Assembly: GCA_022821275.1 (NCBI GenBank)
Contig: JAJEDY010000021.1
Span: forward strand, 1-64,000
DNA from: Candidatus Latescibacterota bacterium
GTDB lineage: Bacteria; Latescibacterota; UBA2968
DNA: 64,000 bases
Direction of reading: 5' to 3'
Part shown: in pieces, positions 1 to 8,468 of the stretch
How positions within the stretch are numbered: position 1 is the stretch's first letter
How the letters are laid out: the number at the start of each line of letters is the position of its first letter
The notes under the pieces: generated by a model
Told to the model about the DNA's origin: nothing
The model's database searches: none
The model's input: the letters and a program-made list of their open reading frames with translations, nothing else
Made by a program: the position numbers and the translations under genes

Positions 1-2
1 CG

Positions 3-152
3 CTATATCTGGTGCAGCAAATCTACCCGGCTACGCTGGATGAGCGGATTGCAAAAGAGATCCGCAAACATTTGTTTAATCAGTGGTTGCAAAGAGAGAT
101 GCAGCGGGCAGATATACAGTATCCGATTTGGCAGGCGGAAACTTCCAAATAG
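3..152 (+). CDS. 3' end of an unidentified protein (partial)
   Basis: The window opens inside a reading frame that codes 49 residues before a TAG stop. The tail is amphipathic and charged (EIRKHLFNQWLQREMQ) and ends near DIQYPIWQAE. This resembles the C-terminal helix that closes SurA/PpiC-type foldases, where a Trp-Leu helix precedes a short beta strand, but the piece is too short to assign. No terminator follows directly; the next gene starts 132 nt downstream on the same strand. Confidence 0.5.
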   Translation, partial: LYLVQQIYPATLDERIAKEIRKHLFNQWLQREMQRADIQYPIWQAETSK

Positions 153-284
153 CAATACAATGAGTAATAGCCTTTGACGTTCGTCAAGTTCTCCATTGTG
201 TTAGAAATGTATTTTCTCTATAATTGATCTGCAAGTCTTGCTGCCATCGCATTGGCTTTCTTCATTATAGAGGGGGTAAATCTT

Positions 285-476
285 ATGATTGTTCCAGTTG
301 AAAAATATCGCCGAAAACTACGACAAGAGAGTCGGCAGGAGGGTCGGCAGGAGGGGCGGAGAGAAGAGCGGCAAAAGATTTTTAAAGCAATAGAGTCGGC
401 CTATCCGGAAGTTGATATAGAGATCATCCGTGCTGCATTAGAAGACCAAAATAGGAGTTCAGCAAACAGTAAGTGA
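285..476 (+). CDS. Small charged protein with RQEG repeats
   Basis: 63 residues from the ATG at 285, which has an AGGGGG site at 271-276; the frame stays open upstream to a TTG at 252, but the ATG has the better start signal. Residues 13-30 are an Arg/Glu/Gln-rich helix with the tandem unit RQEGRQEGR, encoded by a roughly 12-nt repeat. QEG-rich tails of this type are typical of the C-terminus of Rpn/PD-(D/E)XK transposase-like nucleases (PF12784 group). Here only the tail exists, followed by a short C-terminal helix. It could be a remnant of such a gene or an independent small protein. No function is assigned. Confidence 0.5.
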   Translation: MIVPVEKYRRKLRQESRQEGRQEGRREERQKIFKAIESAYPEVDIEIIRAALEDQNRSSANSK

Positions 477-509
477 TTGCACCAGAAGACGGAAGAGTAT
501 CTGTAAAAT

Positions 510-553
510 AAAATAGCCCGTGTTATAAATACATCAACGTGGGCTATTTTATT
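510..553. terminator. Bidirectional intrinsic terminator
   Basis: AAAATAGCCC at 510-519 pairs with GGGCTATTTT at 541-550. Each arm is flanked by A/T runs, so it can end the small gene on the plus strand and the PhyH gene on the minus strand. Confidence 0.75.
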
Positions 554-588
554 TAATGTTTTACCCTTAACGGGACAGGCACACTGCG

Positions 589-1440
589 CTATGGCATGAC
601 CGCTTCTTCGCCCTGGTATTCTCGGATCCAGCCTTTCAAGGGGACGTCTTCTTCTGTTGGGGATGTGTAGCCGTGAATGCCCGAAGGGGAATACCGACAC
701 ATCTGCTTTCGGATTGGGCTCAGTTGGTCCCAGAAATTTTCCACATTGCATTCGCCGCGGGCTTGAAGCCAGCGATAAGCGTATCCATAGAAGAGCACCT
801 TTCGGGGTTGCGTCCAGTAATTTGCACTCGCCGAATGCCACAATCGACGGTCAAAGATAACGGCTGAACCTCGGGGAGCGAGGATGGGGACGGCGTCTTT
901 TACCATCTGATTGCGATTTCCGTTCGGCCAATTCATCTTATTTTTTAACTGGCTTCCTGGAATGACGTGAAAATTGCCGCGTCCAGATTCGCTTGTATCT
1001 GATAGGAAATAGGCCACTTTGACCGATAAGCGCGGCCTGGGGTTTGTCTCCATCTCCTGATTCACGCGCCCGGTATCTTGATGCCAGCCGATTCCCAAAC
1101 CGCGTTTGCTATCTGGTGGTTCGGGAGGCGTCACGTTCAGGTGGGCCAGATAGATTTGAATATTCCAGCCCAAAATACCCCAAACTTTTGGGAATGTGGT
1201 GTAGTGATCTATCAGGTCAATAAATGCACGATCCCGCCCCAGAAAGTCGCGTTCGTGAACCCGTTTATGTGGTTCGATTTTTTGCTTTTCGCGTTCTTCG
1301 GCATTGATGCGGTCAACTGCTTTGGTCAATAGTCTTCTCTTTGCGTCGCTCAGCGCGTTTTCGATGATCAGATAACCGCGATCTTCGAACTCGAGCCGTT
1401 CATCTTCGGTCAGGCAATGGTTTAGCCAGCGTCTGTTCAT
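589..1440 (-). CDS. Phytanoyl-CoA dioxygenase family protein (PhyH)
   Basis: 283 residues, full length for the PhyH family of Fe(II)/2-oxoglutarate oxygenases. The iron triad is visible as H120 and D122 (GWHQDTG) and distal H202 (LWHSAS), with an Arg at about 213 (TQPRKV) placed to hold 2-oxoglutarate. The double-stranded beta-helix spans roughly residues 95-230. An AGGAGA site lies 7 nt before the ATG. It starts 13 nt after the stop of a membrane protein gene on the same strand, so the two are probably co-transcribed. The substrate cannot be read from sequence; bacterial members hydroxylate diverse small molecules, and neighbours give no pathway. A second paralogue lies at 7457-8236. Confidence 0.9.
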   Translation of the reverse strand: MNRRWLNHCLTEDERLEFEDRGYLIIENALSDAKRRLLTKAVDRINAEEREKQKIEPHKRVHERDFLGRDRAFIDLIDHYTTFPKVWGILGWNIQIYLAHLNVTPPEPPDSKRGLGIGWHQDTGRVNQEMETNPRPRLSVKVAYFLSDTSESGRGNFHVIPGSQLKNKMNWPNGNRNQMVKDAVPILAPRGSAVIFDRRLWHSASANYWTQPRKVLFYGYAYRWLQARGECNVENFWDQLSPIRKQMCRYSPSGIHGYTSPTEEDVPLKGWIREYQGEEAVMP

Positions 1441-1453
1441 GGCGTATCTCCTT

Positions 1454-1921
1454 TCAGGAAAAGAGGTTGGTCTTCCTTTTTTTGCGATTCAGAATATAAA
1501 ATTTGATAAGCCCTATCCCGCCGATCAGACCGCAGGGGATTACAATGAAGCGGTACATTGAGACCTCGTCATATCGAAGTGATGCGCCGGTTGCACCTGC
1601 TGTCACGACGACGAATGATATGTGAAGGAGTTTTTGAGATAGGTATTTATTGACAAAGGTAGAGAGCAAAATCAGCGCGAACGCGGTGTGGAAAATGACA
1701 AATCCCGCATAACCGTTTCGCACGGCGAGATCGAATTGCCAATCATAGCGATAAATCCACACCATGAGCACATGTGCCAGAATGATCAGAGCGACAATGC
1801 GCCATAGTGCGGTCGGGTGTTGTTCTCGCAGGGTGAGTACAACAACTGTGGTTAAGCCCACATATCCTGTGATAGCCAATAAAAAAGTGATGAATATTTC
1901 CGTTGTTCCCGTACCAACCAT
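1454..1921 (-). CDS. Small integral membrane protein, unknown function
   Basis: 155 residues from the ATG at 1921, preceded by AGGGAGAG. The frame is open to 2005, but that extension is not hydrophobic and has no start signal. Four or five hydrophobic segments are visible (FITFLLAITGYVGL, IVALIILAHVLMV, FVIFHTAFALILL, LLHISFVVVTAGA, FIVIPCGLIGGIGL), ending in a basic cytoplasmic tail (NRKKRKTN). No family is recognised. It lies upstream of the PhyH gene in the same transcript and downstream of the tRNA terminator. Confidence 0.65.
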   Translation of the reverse strand: MVGTGTTEIFITFLLAITGYVGLTTVVVLTLREQHPTALWRIVALIILAHVLMVWIYRYDWQFDLAVRNGYAGFVIFHTAFALILLSTFVNKYLSQKLLHISFVVVTAGATGASLRYDEVSMYRFIVIPCGLIGGIGLIKFYILNRKKRKTNLFS

Positions 1922-2022
1922 CAAACGACTCTCCCTGCTTTTTGTCGCGTTTGATATGCAATATATGGCATGATATTTTGGGAACAAGAGTGTTTCAAGG
2001 GGCAACGCCGAGGAGTATCATG

Positions 2023-2062
2023 AAAAACGGGTTACGACGTATTGTCATAACCCGTTGTTTTT
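2023..2062 (-). terminator. Intrinsic terminator of the tRNA-Thr transcript
   Basis: On the minus strand AACGGGTTATGAC pairs with GTCGTAACCCGTT across a 5-nt loop and runs into TTTTTC. It begins a few nucleotides after the encoded CCA of the tRNA. Confidence 0.8.
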
Positions 2063-2064
2063 TG

Positions 2065-2140
2065 TGGAGCCGCCCAGCGGACTCGAACCGCTGACCGCCT
2101 GATTACAAATCAGGTGCTCTACCAGCTGAGCTAGGGCGGC
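2065..2140 (-). tRNA. tRNA-Thr (anticodon TGT)
   Basis: A 76-nt cloverleaf on the minus strand. The acceptor stem is GCCGCCC/GGGCGGC, the D-arm region contains AGCTCAGCTGGTAGAGC, the anticodon stem is CCTGA/TCAGG around the loop TTTGTAA (anticodon TGT, decoding ACA), and the T-loop is GGTTCGAGTCC. The terminal CCA is encoded. It lies 90 nt downstream of ddl on the same strand with no hairpin between, so it may be processed from the ddl transcript. Confidence 0.95.
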
Positions 2141-2230
2141 TGGTAGGTCAAAGATATACAAGCGGGTGATTTTTGGCAACCGCAAAGAGGGGGTTGGGGG
2201 CTGGAGAGAGGCGGTATCACTTCTTCCTTT

Positions 2231-3313
2231 TTAGAAAAAAGATGTATCGCGTTTTTGCTCGCGTTCGTAGCGTTCAATGCCCAGTTGAATGAGGCGATCA
2301 ATCAATTCCGTATAAGAAATGCCACTGGCCTCCCACAGCTTGGGATACATACTGATCCGCGTAAAGCCGGGAATCGTATTGATTTCATTTACCACAAAGG
2401 TACCGTCATTTTTTAAAAAGAAATCCGCACGTGCCATGCCTTCACAGCACAGGACTTGAAATGTGTGTATGGCAAGGCTCTGCACCTGTTTTACAGCTTC
2501 TTCGGATAAGTCAGCGGGGATGTGTAATATCGCGCCTTTTTCATCCAGATATTTCGCTTCGTAAGAATAAAACTCGTGCTGGGGCAAGATCTCGCCGGGT
2601 ACTGAGACAATGGGCGTTTCATTGCCCAGTACCGAACATTCGATTTCTCGACCTTCGATAAAAGCCTCGACGAGCACTTTCTTGTCGTAGCGAAATGCTT
2701 CTTGCAACGCGGGGATTAGCGCGCTTTTGTCGTGTACTTTACTGACGCCGACCGACGAACCCAAATTTGCTGGCTTTACAAATAGAGGCAAACCAAGTTC
2801 TGAAATCACATCATTTACATCCAGATTGTTCAACTGGAATTGATGTACTGTTCGCCACGCTGCAACGGGAATACTGGCATCTCGTAGCAAGCGTTTCATC
2901 ACGTCTTTGTCCATCCCCACAGCCGAGCCGAGTACATCGGCGCCTACATAGGGGACATCGGCCAATCTCAAAAATCCCTGTACTGTACCGTCTTCTCCCA
3001 GCGGTCCGTGCAAGACGGGAAAAACCACATCGACCGAGTCGGACGCAGACTGCCCCACGAGTTCACCGCGTCCCTCTGGCATCAATGTAACCAGCGCGTT
3101 TTGATCTGCGTCAGAAAGCCCTTCTGTATTCGCTTCGGGCAATAGTTGTTCGGCCTCGTTTAAGAACCATTGACCCGATTTGTCGATTCCGATTGGCACG
3201 ACTTCGTATTTGGTTTTGTCAATCGCGTCTATGATGTTGCGCGCAGATTGCAGTGATACTTCGTGCTCTGCCGATTTTCCACCAAATAATATCCCCACGC
3301 GGATCTTTTTCAT
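2231..3313 (-). CDS. ddl: D-alanine--D-alanine ligase
   Basis: ATP-grasp enzyme that joins two D-Ala for peptidoglycan precursor synthesis in the cytoplasm. 360 residues from the ATG at 3313; the frame stays open 11 codons upstream, but this ATG overlaps the TGA of the dedA-family gene (ATGA), as expected for coupled genes. Family signatures are clear: GGKSAEHEVS near the N-terminus, HGPLGEDG, YVGADVLGSAVGMDK, KPANLGSSVGV (ATP-binding loop) and the C-terminal INTIPGFT metal and substrate loop. The longer EHEVS-type fold fits the DdlA/Ddl branch. The D-Ala-binding Tyr region is present (ISMYPKLW). The product should end in normal D-Ala-D-Ala. Confidence 0.96.
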   Translation of the reverse strand: MKKIRVGILFGGKSAEHEVSLQSARNIIDAIDKTKYEVVPIGIDKSGQWFLNEAEQLLPEANTEGLSDADQNALVTLMPEGRGELVGQSASDSVDVVFPVLHGPLGEDGTVQGFLRLADVPYVGADVLGSAVGMDKDVMKRLLRDASIPVAAWRTVHQFQLNNLDVNDVISELGLPLFVKPANLGSSVGVSKVHDKSALIPALQEAFRYDKKVLVEAFIEGREIECSVLGNETPIVSVPGEILPQHEFYSYEAKYLDEKGAILHIPADLSEEAVKQVQSLAIHTFQVLCCEGMARADFFLKNDGTFVVNEINTIPGFTRISMYPKLWEASGISYTELIDRLIQLGIERYEREQKRDTSFF

Positions 3314-3936
3314 TTTTCTCTCTGCTTTTTTTTTCGTCGCCACCACCAGAATCCGAGTATGCCCACCACCATTAAAATTATCAGTATGCGATTATAAGTT
3401 TTTAGTACAGCGACTACGATTTGCCAGTTTTCGCCGAACATCAGGCCAAAGTAGATCAGCAGACTATTCCACAAGAATGTGCCAAATACCACGTAAAGCG
3501 TCATGCGCAGCGGATGCATCTGGCTGATGCCAGCTACAATGCCAACAAATATCCGCACGGCGGGCAAAAATCGGTTGAAAATAACGATTTTGTCGCCATA
3601 GCGATTGAACCATGTTTCGGTGCGGTGCAGATTTTCTTCATTCAAAAATTTTATGTTGAGGCGTAAGAAGAATGACCGCCCTTTTACAAATGCGATGCCA
3701 TAAAGGAGCAAACAACCCACTGCGCTGCCTGTCCACATTGCAAAATACGCAGGCCAAACAGCGATTACCCCAATGCCGGCCAGATACGCGCCGAATACAA
3801 TCAGGATATCGCCCGGAATGACAGGTACCACGTTCTCTAAAAAAGCACCCAGAAACAAAAAAAAGTAAATCCACCCTGGCGGTTGATTATTCAAATAGGC
3901 GAGAAAAGAATCCCAGAGTTCAGTAAAGTACTCCAA
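3310..3936 (-). CDS. DedA-family inner-membrane protein
   Basis: Polytopic membrane protein of the DedA/VTT family, thought to act in lipid scrambling and undecaprenyl- or phospholipid recycling with proton dependence. Visible family marks are the re-entrant loop FLENVVPVIPGDILIVFGAYLA, the RFLPAVRIFVGIVAGIS motif with its conserved Arg, and a basic C-terminus (WWRRKKKQREK). I choose the TTG at 3936 because AAGGA lies about 8 nt upstream; the frame is open to a weaker TTG at 3993. The stop overlaps the ddl start by 4 nt. Placement between ispDF and ddl fits a shared role in polyprenyl carrier and wall synthesis (inference). Confidence 0.88.
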   Translation of the reverse strand: MEYFTELWDSFLAYLNNQPPGWIYFFLFLGAFLENVVPVIPGDILIVFGAYLAGIGVIAVWPAYFAMWTGSAVGCLLLYGIAFVKGRSFFLRLNIKFLNEENLHRTETWFNRYGDKIVIFNRFLPAVRIFVGIVAGISQMHPLRMTLYVVFGTFLWNSLLIYFGLMFGENWQIVVAVLKTYNRILIILMVVGILGFWWWRRKKKQREK

Positions 3937-3997
3937 TTGTGTATCCTTTGGTATGACACATGAGGCGGCTATATTTTTGAATAAACTGCGCAATAAG

Positions 3998-5164
3998 TCA
4001 ATAACTTTTAATTAACGCTACCGCCTGTGCTGCGATGCCTTCTTCGCGTCCGACAAAACCCAGGTGTTCGGTCGTTGTAGCTTTTACCGATATAAGATCA
4101 ACCGATATATCCAATGCACGTGCCATGTTTTCGCGCATTTGTTTAATATACGGCGATAGCTTTGGGCGTTGCGCCATCACGGTTGCATCCACATTGAGTA
4201 CCTGCGCGTGCGATTCTTTCAGAATGCGGGCCACGCGCGCCAGCAATGTGAGGCTCGAGATATTTTTGTACGCGGCGTCTGTATCGGGAAAGAGCTGACC
4301 AATGTCGCCGGCACCCAGCGCGCCCAATAGGGCATCGATGATGACATGGGTCAATACATCTGCATCTGAGTGGCCCAGCAGTCCTTTCTCGTGGGGAATA
4401 TGCATACCCCCCAGGATCAGCTTACGGCCTTCTACGAGTTGATGTGCGTCATAGCCTTGACCAATGCGCAATGTCGGTGTCACGTCACCACGTTTTTCTA
4501 AAATGTGCAAACCCATGTCGAGGTCTTCTATCGATGTGATTTTGATATTGTCTGCCTGGCCGGGCACAATGGTTACAGCCTCGCCCAAACGCTCCACCAG
4601 AGCCGTATCATCTGTGCCCAGATATCCCGATTCGCGCGCGGCACGATGCGCGCGGAAGATCACGTCGCGGCGAAATGCCTGGGGCGTTTGGACGGCTCGC
4701 AATGTCGATCTATCCAGGGTTTTTGCGACCTGATCGCCATGCACGCGCTTTATCGTATCTGTTACTGGGGTGCCCAAAACAGCGGCACCGCGTTCAGATG
4801 CTGCCAGAACTACGGCATTGATCTCTTCGGAGGTTACACAAGCTCGCGCGCCATCGTGGATAGCTACTACGTCGGCGTCTTGAGGTATCGCCTGTAGCCC
4901 ACAGGCCACGGAATCCTGCCGTTCTGCACCGCCAGAGATCACTTCGACGACTTTGGGAAATTTTTTCTTTCCGAATTGTTCTCGACAAGTATCGATGTCT
5001 TCGCGCCTCACGACCAGCACAACGCGATCAATGCGGTCTGCGCGGTCAAATGCGGTCAATGTCCAGGCCAATACGGGACGTCCGGCAAGGTCGAGAAATT
5101 GCTTTGGGATATGCGTTCCCATCCGCTTCCCCGACCCAGCAGCGAGAATGATGGCGTAGTTCAT
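3998..5164 (-). CDS. ispDF: Bifunctional IspD/IspF (MEP pathway)
   Basis: One 388-residue protein carries two non-consecutive steps of the methylerythritol phosphate pathway. Residues 1-225 are the IspD cytidylyltransferase (AAGSGKRMG loop, HDGARA at 103-108, LRAVQTPQAF, TDDTALVE). Residues 231-388 are IspF, the cyclodiphosphate synthase (D239 and H241 in GYDAHQL, H265 in LLGHSDADV, LGAGDIGQLFPDTD). Metal ligands of both halves are intact. The fused form is known in several phyla, including alpha-proteobacteria. The start ATG lies 9 nt after the stop of the preceding gene in the operon. Confidence 0.96.
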   Translation of the reverse strand: MNYAIILAAGSGKRMGTHIPKQFLDLAGRPVLAWTLTAFDRADRIDRVVLVVRREDIDTCREQFGKKKFPKVVEVISGGAERQDSVACGLQAIPQDADVVAIHDGARACVTSEEINAVVLAASERGAAVLGTPVTDTIKRVHGDQVAKTLDRSTLRAVQTPQAFRRDVIFRAHRAARESGYLGTDDTALVERLGEAVTIVPGQADNIKITSIEDLDMGLHILEKRGDVTPTLRIGQGYDAHQLVEGRKLILGGMHIPHEKGLLGHSDADVLTHVIIDALLGALGAGDIGQLFPDTDAAYKNISSLTLLARVARILKESHAQVLNVDATVMAQRPKLSPYIKQMRENMARALDISVDLISVKATTTEHLGFVGREEGIAAQAVALIKSY

Positions 5165-5173
5165 GGTTTGCGC

Positions 5174-6355
5174 TTATGTGTTATACTGATCCTGTTCCCG
5201 TTTGGCCCAGTCGGCGTTGACAAACATGTTCAGACCGGGATCTGCGTATATGCCGTCTATTTTGTCGCCGTCGTGCTGTCGCAAGAAATCGATGTCGATC
5301 TCTACGCCCCAGCCCGGGCCTCCGGGCAATTCGAAATGACCATCTACGACTTCGGGATACGGGATTCCCGCGCGTTTGACGTGCTCATCTGCAAAGTCAT
5401 TAAAATGTTCGAGCACTTTGCCATTGCGGAGGGTTGCCATCAGGTGGAGGGTCGCAACTGTGGTGATAATGCCGCCGACATTGTGCGGCGCGACCATCAC
5501 GTTGTAGGTTTCAGCCGTTGAGGCGATTTTTTTGGTTTCTAATAGGCCGCCACATTGGTTTAAATCCGGCTGTATGATATCCACGACCCGCATGGGGAAC
5601 AGGTCTCTAAATTCCGCGGCTTTGTAAAGCCGTTCTCCGGTCGCAATTGGGATGGATGTATGTTGCGCTACTTTGGTCAATGCGCCCAAATCTTCCGGAC
5701 GCGTCGGTTCTTCAATCCATCCCGGGCGCAGGTGTTCAATTGCTTTGGCGATTTCGATGGCTTGATGGGACGCGAATCGACCGTGCATTTCCACAAAAAT
5801 TTGTACGCGATCACCGACGACGGAATGCACGGCTTCGATCAATTCAACGGATTTAAAAAATTCATCGCGCGTCAGTTCCAGGTTGCCATTGCCAAATGGG
5901 TCGAATTTTAGACCGATATATCCGCGGCCGATCACTTTTTGAGCCGCTTTGGCAAATTCTTCTGGCGACCGCTCCACTGTGTACCAGCCATTTGCATACG
6001 CGGGCACGCGTTCAATCGTTTTGCCGCCGATGAGATTGTACACGGGCTGGTTGGTCAATTTCCCAATGCAATCCCAGCACGCCATCTCTACAAGTGCCAG
6101 TCCCGTCATCACGACTTCGCCTGGCACACCGAAATCGTGGAGTGTGAATCGGCAGTACAGGTCCTCTATATCGTACACACTGTGCCCGATGAAATGACGC
6201 CTGGTGTCTTTCAGAAATTCCAGCACAGTATGTGTTTTGCCCAGGACGCGCGCTTCGCCAACTCCGCGCGTGCCGTCTTCCAATTCGATAAACAAATACG
6301 TCAAATTGCGCCAGGGCGTTCCCAGCACATAAGTTTCGTAATTTTTGATTTTCAA
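5174..6355 (-). CDS. Enolase-superfamily enzyme, mandelate racemase/muconate lactonizing type
   Basis: 393 residues with the two-domain fold: N-terminal capping domain (1-120) and TIM barrel. Catalytic residues are visible: K150 in KFDPFG, metal ligands E189 (VEMHGRF), E215/E216 (EEPTRPED) and E241 (ATGERLY), D264 (QPDLNQCGG) and H291 (APHNVGG). The Asp/His dyad and general layout resemble sugar-acid dehydratases such as D-galactonate dehydratase, but the substrate is not fixed by sequence. The start is a TTG at 6355 with AAGGAG seven nt upstream. It sits between queA and ispDF with short gaps (17 and 9 nt), so transcription is shared although function is not obviously related. Confidence 0.9.
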   Translation of the reverse strand: MKIKNYETYVLGTPWRNLTYLFIELEDGTRGVGEARVLGKTHTVLEFLKDTRRHFIGHSVYDIEDLYCRFTLHDFGVPGEVVMTGLALVEMACWDCIGKLTNQPVYNLIGGKTIERVPAYANGWYTVERSPEEFAKAAQKVIGRGYIGLKFDPFGNGNLELTRDEFFKSVELIEAVHSVVGDRVQIFVEMHGRFASHQAIEIAKAIEHLRPGWIEEPTRPEDLGALTKVAQHTSIPIATGERLYKAAEFRDLFPMRVVDIIQPDLNQCGGLLETKKIASTAETYNVMVAPHNVGGIITTVATLHLMATLRNGKVLEHFNDFADEHVKRAGIPYPEVVDGHFELPGGPGWGVEIDIDFLRQHDGDKIDGIYADPGLNMFVNADWAKREQDQYNT

Positions 6356-6372
6356 GGGATGCTCCTTTTTCG

Positions 6373-7410
6373 CTATAATATTATCATGGCATCGCCATAA
6401 CTATAGAACCGATAGGCTTCGCGCACGGCTTCCCGGTATGATCTCAGTGCAAAATTGCGCCCCATGAATGCCGAGACGAGCATGAGTAGAGTGGATTCTG
6501 GCAGGTGGAAATTGGTGATCAGACCATCTACTAATCGAAAATTATAGGGTGGATAGATAAAGATATGTGTCCAGTCCGAGCCGGATTTTAGTTGCCAATG
6601 CGATCCGATTTTTACTGCTGCGGATTCAAGTGTTCGCACCGATGTCGTTCCCACTGCGATGATGCGCCCGCCATTTGCCCGGCATCGGTTGACGGTTTCT
6701 GCCGTGCTTTCATCGATTTTCCAAAACTCCGCACCCATTTTGTGATCGCGTATATCGTCTGCTTTCACTGGTTTGAATGTGCCGGGTCCTACATGTAGCA
6801 GGATTCGCGCTAAACCTATGCCCAATGCTTCAATTTTTGCCAACAGGTCGGGTGTAAAATGAAGCCCTGCGGTGGGAGCGGCGACCGATCCGCGCACGCG
6901 CGCATAGACCGTCTGATACCGATCTTTGTCAGAGGCGAGATCTTCTCGCCGAATATAGGGCGGCAATGGCACATGGCCATGCGTTTTCAGGAGATCATCC
7001 AGCGATCCTTTGCCTTCGAACCGCACGCGGCGGTTGCCCGAATCCAGTACATCCTCGACAATGGCAATGAGGTCTGATCCTTCAAAAGCAATTTCAGCCC
7101 CAATTCGCAATCGCCGTCCGGGCCGTGCCATTACTTCCCAGCTATCGCCTTTGGGATGCAGGAGCAAAAGTTCTACCGCACCTCTGGTGATTGGCCGGTA
7201 TCCTTTTAATCGCGCGGGAAATACCCGCGTTTCGTTCAATACCAGACAATCGCCTGCGCGCAAGAAGTTGGGCAATTCTCGAAATATTCGATGTTCAATC
7301 TCGCGGTGTGTGCGATTTGCCACCATCAAACGCGATTCATCGCGCTCCGTCGTTGGGTATTGCGCGATCAGGTGATTGGGCAATTCGTAATAAAAATCAG
7401 AACGCTTCAC
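6373..7410 (-). CDS. queA: tRNA preQ1-34 ribosyltransferase-isomerase
   Basis: Transfers and isomerises the ribosyl part of S-adenosylmethionine onto preQ1 at position 34 of tRNAs, giving epoxyqueuosine. I place the start at the GTG at 7410 (VKRSDFYYELPNHLIAQYP), which matches the normal QueA N-terminus and gives 345 residues; the open frame reaches a TTG at 7464, which would overlap the preceding PhyH gene. Diagnostic segments: RDESRLMV, GDCLVLNETRVFPARL, VAAPTAGLHFTP, LHVGPGTFKPVK, GTTSVRTLES and TNFHLPESTLLMLVSAF. No tgt gene is in the window. Confidence 0.94.
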   Translation of the reverse strand: MKRSDFYYELPNHLIAQYPTTERDESRLMVANRTHREIEHRIFRELPNFLRAGDCLVLNETRVFPARLKGYRPITRGAVELLLLHPKGDSWEVMARPGRRLRIGAEIAFEGSDLIAIVEDVLDSGNRRVRFEGKGSLDDLLKTHGHVPLPPYIRREDLASDKDRYQTVYARVRGSVAAPTAGLHFTPDLLAKIEALGIGLARILLHVGPGTFKPVKADDIRDHKMGAEFWKIDESTAETVNRCRANGGRIIAVGTTSVRTLESAAVKIGSHWQLKSGSDWTHIFIYPPYNFRLVDGLITNFHLPESTLLMLVSAFMGRNFALRSYREAVREAYRFYSYGDAMIIL

Positions 7411-7456
7411 TGGACGATTTTTTGAAAAAGTGAGAATGTGGCAGTATTGTATCGTA

Positions 7457-8236
7457 TCATTCAAAGAGCGATGGGAAGTGACGATGGGGTTCTGCTGGCT
7501 CTCTGAAGAGAATCTCCTGGCGCGATGTCAGTTCTGTGTTGGTTGGCGGTTGTACGCGATTGGGTCTCCAGGCTGTGTGCGCTACGCAGTATTTATAGAG
7601 CAAGGAACGGCGTTCGTGTTTGCCGTACCAGGCCGATGTCCCATGCGTTAGCGCTTCGGAAAATAAAATAGCGGAGCCAGCAGGTGCCTGTGGAATGATT
7701 ATAAGGGGCGATTTTTCGGGGGCATCGAATATCTTTTTGGGCAATCGGTAGTTGCTTTTGTGACTGCCGGGAATACAGCAGAATCCCCCGTGGTCTGGTC
7801 CTGCATCTGTGAGACTCCACGCTACAACCATAAAGCCGTCGGTGATCTCGTGTTTTGGAAAATTGAAGTATTTGCCTGGCACCGATCCAGAAATGGGCGA
7901 CATGGCGCCGTAGTCTGCGTGCAGACGCCCTCTACCCATGCCCGCTTTCATGTACATGCCGTAGAGGCGGTCAAGGCGAAAGCAATCGCCCAATCGGAAG
8001 CGCAGTACGGGCATAATTTGAGGGTGATCGAGGAGGTCGCAAAAGGGCTTGCCCCATTGCAGAAAGCCCGGTCCGTCTGGCGCGCTGCCAAATCGCTGCG
8101 TTTTGCCGGGTGAGGGCAGTTTTTGTTGATCAAATAGCTCATTGAGTGTTGCTACTTCGTCCGGGTTTAAGACATTTTCAACGACGAGATAGCCCTGCAA
8201 GTCGAGCAGGTACTGTTGTATTTCAAGGTCTTCCAT
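7457..8236 (-). CDS. Phytanoyl-CoA dioxygenase family protein (PhyH), second copy
   Basis: 259 residues, Fe(II)/2-oxoglutarate oxygenase. The iron ligands are H106 and D108 (LHADYG) and H198 (ALTHGT); R209/R210 (KHERRS) are placed for 2-oxoglutarate. GGFCCIPGSHKSNY is the usual PhyH strand before the distal His. The ATG has a perfect AGGAGG site. It is the first gene of the minus-strand run that leads into queA and ispDF. It differs strongly from the copy at 589-1440, so the two probably act on different substrates. Confidence 0.9.
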   Translation of the reverse strand: MEDLEIQQYLLDLQGYLVVENVLNPDEVATLNELFDQQKLPSPGKTQRFGSAPDGPGFLQWGKPFCDLLDHPQIMPVLRFRLGDCFRLDRLYGMYMKAGMGRGRLHADYGAMSPISGSVPGKYFNFPKHEITDGFMVVAWSLTDAGPDHGGFCCIPGSHKSNYRLPKKIFDAPEKSPLIIIPQAPAGSAILFSEALTHGTSAWYGKHERRSLLYKYCVAHTAWRPNRVQPPTNTELTSRQEILFREPAEPHRHFPSLFE

Positions 8237-8342
8237 AATGTCCTCCTGTTTTTTTTAGATGATGTGGTGTAGTATCCTGGAGTATTATATTAATTGGACT
8301 ATATTAGATTTCGACTTTGGACGCAAGGAGAAAGACCAGCAA

Positions 8343-8468
8343 ATGGTCAGTTGCAAAATCGGTTGGACGATATTATATTTGCCGTGCCTTATTATTTTTC
8401 GCAAAGAAACGGTGTGTATCACGCCGTTTCTTTTTTTCCAAATAACAGGAGTGCGCTATGGCAGTTAA
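8343..8468 (+). CDS. Possible leader ORF overlapping the dehydrogenase start
   Basis: A 41-codon frame with an ATG at 8343 and AAGGAG at 8325-8330 (12-nt spacing, longer than ideal). It runs through the strong terminator-like hairpin and ends 8 nt inside the next gene. Translation across the hairpin would block its folding, which is how leader-peptide control could work. The codons show no recognisable family, and it may be a chance frame. Confidence 0.2.
   Translation: MVSCKIGWTILYLPCLIIFRKETVCITPFLFFQITGVRYGS
8403..8437 (+). terminator. Terminator-like hairpin in the leader of the 8458 gene
   Basis: AAAGAAACGGTGTG (8403-8416) pairs with CACGCCGTTTCTTT (8420-8433) over a 3-nt loop, followed directly by a T run to 8437. 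It ends only 20 nt before the ATG at 8458, too close for a full promoter in between, so any transcript of the gene started upstream must read through it. It could be an attenuator, or the end of an upstream small RNA. Confidence 0.75.

Noticed and set aside
318-372. Short tandem repeat as CRISPR or minisatellite
   Set aside because: The repeat encodes RQEG units inside a small gene and has no spacers.
8343-8468. Leader ORF as a firm gene
   Set aside because: Ribosome-site spacing is long and there is no conservation evidence; kept only as a low-confidence feature.
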